55,046 bases of DNA. Origin: Burkholderia sp. LMG 13014 (GTDB taxonomy: Bacteria; Pseudomonadota; Gammaproteobacteria; Burkholderiales; Burkholderiaceae). Of the stretch, positions 9,397-15,708 are shown one piece after another. The stretch lies in NCBI RefSeq assembly GCF_905232215.1, contig NZ_CAJNKE010000006.1:1-55046 (forward strand), written 5' to 3'. Below the pieces are notes generated by a model. That model made no database searches, was not told the DNA's origin, and saw only the letters and a program-made list of their open reading frames with translations. Positions within the stretch are counted from its first letter, which is position 1, and each line of letters opens with the position of its first letter. A program made the translations under genes and the position numbers.

Positions 9397-9405
9397 GAAC
9401 AGCAT

Positions 9406-9793
9406 CCTCGTTTAGCGTGGCTCGGAGATCCACGACGACCGCCTGCACCTGGTGCGCAGTCGTTAAGAACTGTGTTCGCGCCAAGTACCAGCAACCTTGT
9501 CCCGGATTCGCTGATTGAACCCGAAACCTTTCAAAATGAAATGTAATCGTATCAAATATGAAAGGAGTGTGGGAGTCCGCTTGTACGGGTAGCCCAGTGA
9601 TCATCGATTTCGGCTTTGTTCGAGAGGATGGGCTTGCGGGCCAAGCGTGGCCTGGTGACGACGGTCGGCCTTTGGAGCGAAGCCGATGCGGTGATCGCGG
9701 TCCGCTGAAAGCGATGAGGTGAGGGGAGCGGAAAGGTGAGGCAGGAGGACGGCGGCCCGCATTGCGCGGGCCGGTGTGGGGTGTCCCGCAAAG
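9406..9793. other. Intergenic region upstream of ter operon; presumptive promoter
   Basis: No gene is supported. An AT-rich stretch at about 9525-9565 is the likeliest place for the ter promoter (minus strand), but no convincing -35/-10 pair was found. A hairpin lies at 9754-9772 (GGCCCGC, ATTGC, GCGGGCC), just past the stop of the next operon, and is a candidate terminator for it. The rest shows no similarity that I recognise to an ATP-grasp gene. Confidence 0.4.
9754..9772 (-). terminator. Hairpin downstream of effector cassette
   Basis: Perfect 7-bp stem GGCCCGC/GCGGGCC with loop ATTGC, starting 22 bases beyond the stop of the last OmpA-like gene in the direction of transcription. No T-tract follows, so this is a candidate only. 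Confidence 0.4.
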
Positions 9794-10306
9794 TCATTGC
9801 GCCTTCGGTATGGGATTGAGGTTCGGGCAACAATGGTTGGGGCATCCTGGGCCGAATGTGACTTCGACACGTTGGCCTGTATCGTCAAACTCGCTCGCGG
9901 GAAACGGTAACTTGTAGATTCGGGCGATCATGGAATTTCGTTCGCCTCGGATCGAAAATTGATCTAGTGCTGCCTTAACGTTCGCAGCACGTCGATGAGC
10001 AAGAGCTGTCGGCTTTCTCTCCGTCGGCTCAGCTAGTCCAACGATCGACACCACGTCGACAATGGGGAAGCGATTGCGTATGTCGTTCGACCATACGGAA
10101 AGCTTCGCCAGTTCGTCGGTAGATAGGTCGCTTGAATTGTTGTCGAATCGAACATCAAGACCCCGACCGGGCATGTTCGATGGGCCATCGCATCCGAACG
10201 CGGTATGTGCGCAACTCAACGCGAGCGTGACGGCAGTCAGGAACTGAGTCACCGTCGATATCGTACCCGGCGACACTGTTGGCATTTGGGCGTGACAACA
10301 CCGCAT
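9794..10306 (-). CDS. Secreted OmpA-like protein, possible effector immunity protein (second)
   Basis: 170 residues. A hydrophobic signal segment ends near HTAFGCDG (about residue 39). The mature part resembles an OmpA C-terminal domain: LDVRFDNNSSDLS, then WSNDIRNRFP, then ALAHRRAANVKAAL, where the RRAANV segment corresponds to the peptidoglycan-contact helix. The usual GHTD is changed (GLAEPTE). It ends with a Cys-rich tail (CPNHCCPN). It follows the first OmpA-like gene by 17 bases in a PAAR-zincin operon, so a periplasmic immunity or adaptor role is inferred. The start could also be the ATG at 10285. Base composition is poor in G+C for this genome. Confidence 0.72.
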   Translation of the reverse strand: MRCCHAQMPTVSPGTISTVTQFLTAVTLALSCAHTAFGCDGPSNMPGRGLDVRFDNNSSDLSTDELAKLSVWSNDIRNRFPIVDVVSIVGLAEPTERKPTALAHRRAANVKAALDQFSIRGERNSMIARIYKLPFPASEFDDTGQRVEVTFGPGCPNHCCPNLNPIPKAQ

Positions 10307-10323
10307 ACGCGGGCGTTCCGTGG

Positions 10324-10815
10324 TCAGCGATTGATGAGTTTGCTGTGTGGCGTCACGCGAGGGTCGTCACACATCCATGCGCAGCTGCCTTTGCATATCG
10401 GCGTAAATTCCAGGATCATCTGATTGGTTTTTATTGTGCCGTCCGGTCGTCGTGTAATCATTTCATCGGTAAATGTCTTTTTGTCGATTAGGATATGATC
10501 GGTGCTGATGCCAAGTTGTTGCAAGTATTCCTTTGCATTTTCTCCGCGCATATCCTTCAATTCTTCGATGTTCCTCTCGTGGGTGAAGGCGCCCGCAATT
10601 ATTATTGCTTGAATTTCAACATCTGGCCATTTCTTTGCCTCGATAACGCTATCGGCTATCGTCACTCTGTCTGCATTGGAAAGTGTTGTTGTGTTGAGCG
10701 GAAGTTGCAAACGCGCTTCCTCGCCTATCGTGCACGCCGCTGCTGAGTTCAATAGCATTGACGACAACGCGAGTGCACAGGCTGCAACGCTGGATCCGAG
10801 GGGGTTTCTGTTCAT
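10324..10815 (-). CDS. Secreted OmpA-like protein, possible effector immunity protein (first)
   Basis: 163 residues with an N-terminal signal peptide ending near NSAAAC (residues 23-28). The mature part resembles a diverged OmpA domain: LQLPLNTTTLSNADR, then KKWPDVEIQAIIIAG, then MRGENAKEYLQQLGI, which keeps the Arg of the peptidoglycan-contact helix. The C-terminus is Cys-rich (CKGSCAWMC). The ATG overlaps the stop of the zincin gene (TAATG), the tight coupling typical of toxin-immunity pairs. This gene is the most AT-rich part of the window. Periplasmic immunity is inferred from location and signal peptide, not from a recognised immunity family. Confidence 0.72.
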   Translation of the reverse strand: MNRNPLGSSVAACALALSSMLLNSAAACTIGEEARLQLPLNTTTLSNADRVTIADSVIEAKKWPDVEIQAIIIAGAFTHERNIEELKDMRGENAKEYLQQLGISTDHILIDKKTFTDEMITRRPDGTIKTNQMILEFTPICKGSCAWMCDDPRVTPHSKLINR

Positions 10816-11489
10816 TATTCGATCGTCTTGTCAAAAGTTGCTATGTATCCGGTAATGCTGTCCGCATTATTAATGGCAAGGTCCGGGTTGTTCGCTGCGA
10901 AAAATTTCATTCCGGATTCGCTATTTCCATACATGGCGTCATCTGAATCGAATGTGTCGGTGAAGTGGGTGCACTCGTGAATTAGCACCTTTATCTGCGC
11001 CTCATGATACAACTCACCAAACGGGTCGCTGCAAAATGACGAGTAGATAGCAATGACTCGTTTATCGGAGTCGGGCTTGCAGACGGCGGCACGGTTTTGA
11101 CCGCTGTCAGGTACGACTGTGCAGGATAGATTCCTGCTGGTTGCACTGTCCCATCGAACAATTTTTTCTGGCACCAGCTCTAGCATCGCGGAGCGCAATC
11201 GTGGAAGACCGGCCGATAACGTGTTGCGAATCTGCGCATTAGCACGTCCAAAATAGGTGGTGATGCGCGCTTGTTCGCTTGTGTCCCACCTTGCTAGCGC
11301 TGCAATGCGGGAATTGATCAGACGGACGGCTTCATCGCGAGCGCGCATCACGATCTTTCTGAACGCTTCATTGCTCATGTTCGGGCAAATCGGCTTCGTG
11401 TTGATATCGACATACACCTTGGAACCGGGCCTTGTGTTCGTCATGGCCGTGTCGTGTACCAGCACGTAGTCGTCGTCAGGATTCGACAT
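10815..11489 (-). CDS. M35-like (aspzincin) metallopeptidase, probable T6SS effector
   Basis: 224 residues, no signal peptide. The zinc site is a clear HExxH (HECTH, about residues 169-173) followed by FTDTFDSDDAMYG, which matches the aspzincin second motif (GTxDxxYG type) in which an Asp is the third zinc ligand. Conserved Cys pairs (PICPN, LSCTV, AVCKP, SFCSD) suggest disulfides, so it probably acts in the periplasm of a target cell. It starts 14 bases inside the end of the PAAR gene and is followed directly by two exported OmpA-like genes. This arrangement suggests a type VI secretion cargo effector loaded through PAAR. Protein substrate unknown. Confidence 0.8.
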   Translation of the reverse strand: MSNPDDDYVLVHDTAMTNTRPGSKVYVDINTKPICPNMSNEAFRKIVMRARDEAVRLINSRIAALARWDTSEQARITTYFGRANAQIRNTLSAGLPRLRSAMLELVPEKIVRWDSATSRNLSCTVVPDSGQNRAAVCKPDSDKRVIAIYSSFCSDPFGELYHEAQIKVLIHECTHFTDTFDSDDAMYGNSESGMKFFAANNPDLAINNADSITGYIATFDKTIE

Positions 11490-12042
11490 GTCTGTTCCTG
11501 GCGATCTCGAACTTGATCGATTCCGCAGACGCGGATGTGACGCGTTGTGTGTGGCCTGTTGCGTCTGTCACGCCGCTGAATATCTTTCCGGACGATAGGC
11601 GAATCCGATATCGGACATTCGCGAGCGGTCGTCCGCTATCCGCCTCGCGTAACACATACTGTTCGTCGTGGATGCCTGATGCAGACCCGTATCGCGTGGG
11701 TGCGAACGAAGAAAGCGCGGTGGTCGAGCTTGCCGCGTAGTAGCCACCGTCGCCGCAGTCATCGTCGTCCTCGTAGAAGAAAGTGCAATCGCCGCCGGAC
11801 ATGAGAAGGTTTTGTCCGCACGGGCAGAGCACCGCGTCGCCCTCCAAAGCCATACATCGCCCATGGGATACCACGCGTATCGCGCTGCCAACTATCGGAA
11901 ACATGCCCTCGCAATTTCCGCACGTCGCCTTGTCACCGTCTACGGCGATGGTTTTGTCGTTGCTAAACATATCTGACGAACCACTGATGACGATTCCGCC
12001 TGTCGTCGTCGGGTCGCCGATCCTCACTGCTCGTCGGCTCAT
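11476..12042 (-). CDS. PAAR-domain T6SS spike-tip protein with TTR-like C-terminal extension
   Basis: 188 residues from the ATG at 12042, chosen because GAGG lies eight bases upstream. Residues 1-95 are a PAAR domain: RIGDPTTTGG start, TCGNCEGMFPIVGSA, and the GDAVLCPCG zinc-site motif. After an acidic linker (EDDDDC) and a low-complexity Ser/Thr stretch, residues 130-188 resemble the transthyretin-like extension common in effector-loading PAAR proteins (READSGRPLANVRYRI, TDATGHTQ). It caps VgrG spikes and would carry the downstream zincin. No vgrG or T6SS core gene is in the window, so this is an orphan cassette. Confidence 0.87.
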   Translation of the reverse strand: MSRRAVRIGDPTTTGGIVISGSSDMFSNDKTIAVDGDKATCGNCEGMFPIVGSAIRVVSHGRCMALEGDAVLCPCGQNLLMSGGDCTFFYEDDDDCGDGGYYAASSTTALSSFAPTRYGSASGIHDEQYVLREADSGRPLANVRYRIRLSSGKIFSGVTDATGHTQRVTSASAESIKFEIARNRHVES

Positions 12043-12189
12043 GGTTATATCCTCAATTGAAGTTGGTAGAGACCTGATCGGCTGACTTCGAGTCATGCAT
12101 CGCGTATTGATCGATCGCGGCGTCTTCAACGGAGATAGCCGGCTGCATGTTCTTCTTCCATCGACCCGGATGCGTTGTGTACGGACAAG

Positions 12190-12227
12190 CTATAGACAAT
12201 GGCGGGTGAGATTTTCTCTGTCTATAG
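12190..12227. repeat. Inverted repeat CTATAGACA-N20-TGTCTATAG
   Basis: Two perfect 9-bp arms lie about 150 bases upstream of the PAAR start and 75 bases from the aer remnant. Each arm contains the palindrome CTATAG, and the spacer contains GAGATTTTCTC, itself a dyad. It could be an operator of the PAAR operon or a relic of the insertion event. Confidence 0.6.
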
Positions 12228-12301
12228 AACGAGTACGATTTTTGGTTTGTAGTCCGACTTAATTTGGTGGTGTGAAACGACCATCGAAACCGGGGCGAAG
12301 G

Positions 12302-12385
12302 GTGGTCGAGCGGAACGCGGCAGCATCGGTACGTCTGAGGCAGCGGGCGACGCGCGCGGTGGGCACGGTGAGCGTGTTTGGATGA
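12302..12385 (+). pseudogene. Degraded 3' end of an aer-like chemoreceptor gene
   Basis: Twenty-eight codons align without gaps to the last 28 codons of the gene at 2-907 (824-907), including the stop. By hand count 63 of 84 bases match, and the encoded ends read AASVRLRQRATR...VSVF against [12 protein letters not shown]...VNVF. Similarity stops abruptly upstream of 12302. It has no start of its own. Same orientation as the intact gene, on the other side of the ter/effector block. Confidence 0.75.
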
Positions 12386-12677
12386 GCACGCCGAGAGAGG
12401 CCAGGAACGCGGCGGGGCGGTCACCCGCCCGTACGTCATTCTGGCTCTGCGTACGTTGGGTCGTCAGGAGTGGCGTGCATGTGCGGGCAAACCGGATCGA
12501 GGTGGAGCGCTCAATCTAGCGATTTGCTGCGAAATGAGAAATGAGACTTGAACGAAATTCGTGCGCGATATGAGGTATCGGCCGATACGGTGTCGAAATC
12601 GCGTGCGCAGAGTGGGGCGACATCGTGCGTATCAAGATGACGCGGGCACGGCGGAGAGGGACACCGGCCCGCGTCGG

Positions 12678-12701
12678 ACCGCCCGGTTCCGGCCGGGCGG
12701 T
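12678..12701 (-). terminator. Second hairpin after gabD
   Basis: ACCGCCCGG and CCGGGCGGT form a 9-bp stem with a 6-base loop. It immediately follows the first hairpin in the direction of gabD transcription and likely reinforces termination. No T-tract. Confidence 0.5.
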
Positions 12702-12731
12702 CAGGGCCTGTCGCTGGCGCGCCAGGCCCTG
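12702..12731 (-). terminator. First hairpin after gabD
   Basis: CAGGGCCTG and CAGGCCCTG are exact reverse complements separated by 12 bases, beginning 5 bases after the gabD stop. Candidate intrinsic terminator without a T-tract, as is common in high-GC genomes. Confidence 0.5.
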
Positions 12732-12736
12732 AACCG

Positions 12737-14206
12737 TCAGACGGCGAGGCAGAGGTACTTGATCACGACGTAGTCGTCGATGCCGTAGTGCGAGCCTTCG
12801 CGGCCGAGGCCCGATTGCTTCACGCCACCGAACGGCGCGACTTCGTTCGAGATCAGGCCCGTGTTCACGCCGACCATCCCGTACTCGAGCGCTTCCGCAA
12901 CCTTCCACACTCGGCCGATGTCGCGGCTGTAGAAGTATGCGGCGAGGCCGAATTCGGTGTCGTTCGCGAGGCGGATCACTTCGTCGTCGCTGCCGAACTT
13001 GAACAGCGGCGCGAGCGGCCCGAACGTCTCTTCCTTCGCGACCTTCATCGCCGGCGTGACACCCGTCAGCACGGTCGGCTCGAAGAAGCCGTGGCCGAGC
13101 GCGTGGCGCTTGCCGCCCGTCACGACGGTCGCACCCTTCGCGAGCGCGTCCTCGATGTGCGCCTCGACCTTCAGCACCGCCGCTTCGTTGATCAGCGGGC
13201 CTTGCGTGACGCCCGGCTCGGTGCCGCGGCCGACCTTCAGCTGACCGACGGCTGCCGCGAGCTTCTGCGCGAACTGGTCGTACACGGCTTCATGCACGTA
13301 GAAGCGGTTCGTGCACACGCAGGTCTGGCCGCTGTTGCGGTACTTCGACGCGATCGCACCTTGCACGGCCGCATCGAGATCGGCATCGTCGAACACGATG
13401 AACGGTGCATTGCCGCCGAGCTCCAGCGACACCTTCTTGACCGTCGCCGCGCACTGCGACATCAGCAGGCGGCCGACCGGCGTCGAGCCGGTGAACGACA
13501 GCTTGCGCACGATCGGGTTCGACGTCAGCTCGCCGCCGATCGCCTTCGGGTCGCCCGTGACGACGCTGAACACGCCGGCCGGTACGCCCGCGCGCTCGGC
13601 CAGCACGGCCATCGCGAGCGCGGAGAACGGCGTCGCTTCGGCCGGCTTCACGACGATCGGGCAGCCTGCCGCGAGTGCCGGGCCGACCTTGCGCGTGATC
13701 ATCGCCGCCGGGAAGTTCCACGGCGTGATCGCCGCGCACACGCCGATCGCTTCCTTCGTCACGACGATGCGCTTGTCGCTCGCCGGCGTCGGGATCGTGT
13801 CGCCGTACACGCGCTTGCCTTCTTCCGCGAACCATTCGAGGAACGATGCGGCATAACCGATTTCGCCCTTCGCTTCAGCCAGCGACTTGCCCTGCTCGGT
13901 CGTGAGGATCAGCGCGAGGTCGTCGGCGTTTTCCATCATCAGGTCGTGCCACTTGCGCAGGACGACCGCGCGTTCCTTCGCGGTCTTCTTGCGCCACGCC
14001 GGCCACGCGGCGTTCGCGGCTTCGATCGCGTGACGCGTCTCGGCCGTGCCCATCGCCGGCACGGTGCCGAGCAGGCCGCCCGTTGCCGGGTTGCGGACTT
14101 CGAACGTCTCGCCGTTCGTCGCGCCTTGCCATTCGCCGTTGACGTACGCCTGCTGGCGGAACAGCGACGGGTCTTTCAGTGCCAGGGTTTCCTGAACAGT
14201 GCTCAT
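12737..14206 (-). CDS. gabD: Succinate-semialdehyde dehydrogenase (NAD(P)+)
   Basis: 489 residues of the aldehyde dehydrogenase fold; oxidises succinate semialdehyde to succinate, the last step of GABA degradation. Visible motifs are ITPWNFPAAMITRK (cofactor/active-site Asn region), FTGSTPVGR, LELGGNAPF (general base Glu) and GQTCVCTNRFYVH (catalytic Cys). The start at 14206 has AGGTGA upstream; a frame starting at 14215 is possible but lacks a site. It follows gabT in the order gabT-gabD, 93 bases apart, and is presumably regulated by the divergent GabR-like protein. Confidence 0.96.
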   Translation of the reverse strand: MSTVQETLALKDPSLFRQQAYVNGEWQGATNGETFEVRNPATGGLLGTVPAMGTAETRHAIEAANAAWPAWRKKTAKERAVVLRKWHDLMMENADDLALILTTEQGKSLAEAKGEIGYAASFLEWFAEEGKRVYGDTIPTPASDKRIVVTKEAIGVCAAITPWNFPAAMITRKVGPALAAGCPIVVKPAEATPFSALAMAVLAERAGVPAGVFSVVTGDPKAIGGELTSNPIVRKLSFTGSTPVGRLLMSQCAATVKKVSLELGGNAPFIVFDDADLDAAVQGAIASKYRNSGQTCVCTNRFYVHEAVYDQFAQKLAAAVGQLKVGRGTEPGVTQGPLINEAAVLKVEAHIEDALAKGATVVTGGKRHALGHGFFEPTVLTGVTPAMKVAKEETFGPLAPLFKFGSDDEVIRLANDTEFGLAAYFYSRDIGRVWKVAEALEYGMVGVNTGLISNEVAPFGGVKQSGLGREGSHYGIDDYVVIKYLCLAV

Positions 14207-14298
14207 GTGAATCACCTGCTTCGAAAAGGACGGATGAAACGGCCGCCGCCGTCATGAAGACGGCGGCGGCGCATTCAATGGATGAAGTCGACGGGAAC

Positions 14299-15588
14299 TC
14301 AGGCCGGCACGCCGACCGTTTCCTTCAGCACTTCCTCGAGGATCACGAGCGCTTCGTCGAACACGGCTTGCGGGATCGTCAGCGGGAACAGGAAGCGCAC
14401 GACGTTCGAGTACACGCCGCACACGAGCAGCAGCAGGCCGCGCTCGAGCGCACGCGCCTGAACGCGCTTCGTGAATTCCGCATCCGGCTCGCCCGAGCCC
14501 GGCTTCAGGAACTCGACCGCGATCATCGCGCCCGGGCCGCGCACGTCGGCGATCTGCGGCACGTCGGCCTGCAGTGCGTTCAGCTTTGCCTTCAGCACGT
14601 CGCCGAGTTGCGTCGCGCGCTCGCACAGCTTCTCTTCGTCGATGATCTCGAGCACCGCGTGCGCCGATGCGACGGCCAGCGGGTTGCCCGCGTACGTGCC
14701 GCCGAGGCCGCCAGGCGCTGCCGCGTCCATCACGTCCGCACGGCCGACGACGCCCGACAGCGGCATGCCGCCTGCGAGGCTCTTCGCCATCGTGATCAGG
14801 TCGGCCAGCACGTCGTAGTGCTGCATCGCGAACAGCTTGCCGGTACGCGCGAAGCCCGTCTGGACTTCGTCGGCGATCAGCAGGATGCCGTGTTCGTTAC
14901 AGATCTTGCGCAGTGCGCGCACGAACTCGGCCGGCGCCGGGTTGAAGCCGCCTTCGCCCTGGACCGGTTCGAAGATGATCGCGGCGACGCGCTTCGGATC
15001 GATGTCGGCCTTGAACAGCATCTCGATCGCCTTGATCGAGTCGGCGGTCGTCACACCGTGCACGGCGTTCGGGTACGGGGCGTGGAACACGTCGCCCGGG
15101 AACGGGCCGAAGTTCAGCTTGTACGGAGCGACCTTGCCGGTCAGCGCCATGCCCATCATCGTGCGGCCGTGGAAGCCGCCCGCGAAGGCGATGACGCCCG
15201 GACGGCCGGTCGCTGCACGTGCGATCTTGATCGCGTTCTCGACGGCTTCTGCGCCGGTCGTGAAGAACGCGGTCTTCTTCGGGAAATCGCCCGGCGCGCG
15301 GTCGTTGATCTTCTCTGCCAGCTCGACGTACGACGCGTACGGGACGATCTGGTAAGCGGTGTGCGTGAAATTGTTCAGTTGGTCCGCGATCGCCTTGACG
15401 ATCTTCGGGTGGCGGTGGCCCGTGTTCAGCACCGCGATGCCGGCGGCGAAATCGATGAAGCGGCGGCCTTCGACATCCCACAGTTCCGCGTTCTCGGCGC
15501 GGGCTGCGTAGAAATCGCACATCACGCCAACGCCGCGCGGGGTGGCGGCGTTCTTGCGGGCCTGCAGGTCGGCATTCTTCACGGTCAT
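14299..15588 (-). CDS. gabT: 4-aminobutyrate aminotransferase
   Basis: 429 residues, class III PLP aminotransferase that transfers the amino group of GABA to 2-oxoglutarate. It has ATPRGVG near the start, DFAAGIAVLNTGHRHP, FHGRTMMGMALTGK, EPVQGEGGF, LIADEVQTGFARTG and the PLP-lysine motif MAKSLAGGMPLSG. AAGGAG directly abuts the ATG at 15588; the GTG six bases further in (15582) has better spacing and may be the real start. The promoter lies in the gap shared with gabR. Confidence 0.96.
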   Translation of the reverse strand: MTVKNADLQARKNAATPRGVGVMCDFYAARAENAELWDVEGRRFIDFAAGIAVLNTGHRHPKIVKAIADQLNNFTHTAYQIVPYASYVELAEKINDRAPGDFPKKTAFFTTGAEAVENAIKIARAATGRPGVIAFAGGFHGRTMMGMALTGKVAPYKLNFGPFPGDVFHAPYPNAVHGVTTADSIKAIEMLFKADIDPKRVAAIIFEPVQGEGGFNPAPAEFVRALRKICNEHGILLIADEVQTGFARTGKLFAMQHYDVLADLITMAKSLAGGMPLSGVVGRADVMDAAAPGGLGGTYAGNPLAVASAHAVLEIIDEEKLCERATQLGDVLKAKLNALQADVPQIADVRGPGAMIAVEFLKPGSGEPDAEFTKRVQARALERGLLLLVCGVYSNVVRFLFPLTIPQAVFDEALVILEEVLKETVGVPA

Positions 15589-15627
15589 CTCCTTGATGTT
15601 CTTTCCGGTGAGTAGGGAAGCGGGCGC

Positions 15628-15654
15628 GTTGGCAGCCCATGGAGGCGACTATAA
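15628..15654 (+). promoter_or_regulatory. Candidate sigma-70 promoter of gabR
   Basis: TTGGCA followed after about 15 bases by TATAAT, on the gabR strand. The spacing is slightly short. The dyad at 15662-15682 lies just downstream, where bound protein would block initiation or elongation. Confidence 0.4.
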
Positions 15655-15661
15655 TCACATT

Positions 15662-15682
15662 TGGCTCTGACAATCAGAGCCA
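15662..15682. promoter_or_regulatory. GabR-type operator dyad
   Basis: TGGCTCTGA and TCAGAGCCA are perfect 9-bp inverted repeats separated by CAA, centred between gabT and gabR. A third half-like GAGCCA occurs at 15700-15705, next to the gabR start. MocR/GabR regulators typically bind such sites in divergent promoters. Confidence 0.7.
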
Positions 15683-15708
15683 TTTCAATAAATATACAGG
15701 AGCCAATC

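Larger units (their letters stand above)
908..12301. other. Candidate genomic island (ter operon plus T6SS effector cassette)
   Basis: The block lies between an intact aer-like 3' end and a degraded copy of the same 3' end. It has lower G+C than its flanks, all genes point one way, and the content is accessory (stress resistance, interbacterial effector). No integrase, transposase or clear attachment repeat was seen, so the transfer mechanism is unknown and the boundaries are approximate. Confidence 0.5.
12043..12736. other. Long intergenic region at the right edge of the ter/effector block
   Basis: No intact gene is supported. It holds an AT-rich stretch (about 12130-12290) with a 9-bp inverted repeat, a degraded aer 3' end, a palindrome GTATCGGCCGATAC at 12575-12588, and two tandem hairpins after gabD. 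The PAAR promoter (minus strand) should lie in the AT-rich part. Confidence 0.6.

Noticed and set aside
9525-9565. Specific -35/-10 boxes for the ter operon in the AT-rich stretch
   Set aside because: Several TTGATA- and TTGAAA-like words exist but none has a convincing -10 partner at 16-18 bases.
12053-12439. A 128-residue minus-strand frame covering the aer remnant and PAAR leader
   Set aside because: No ribosome-binding site, no motif, and it crosses the AT-rich inverted repeat; judged accidental.
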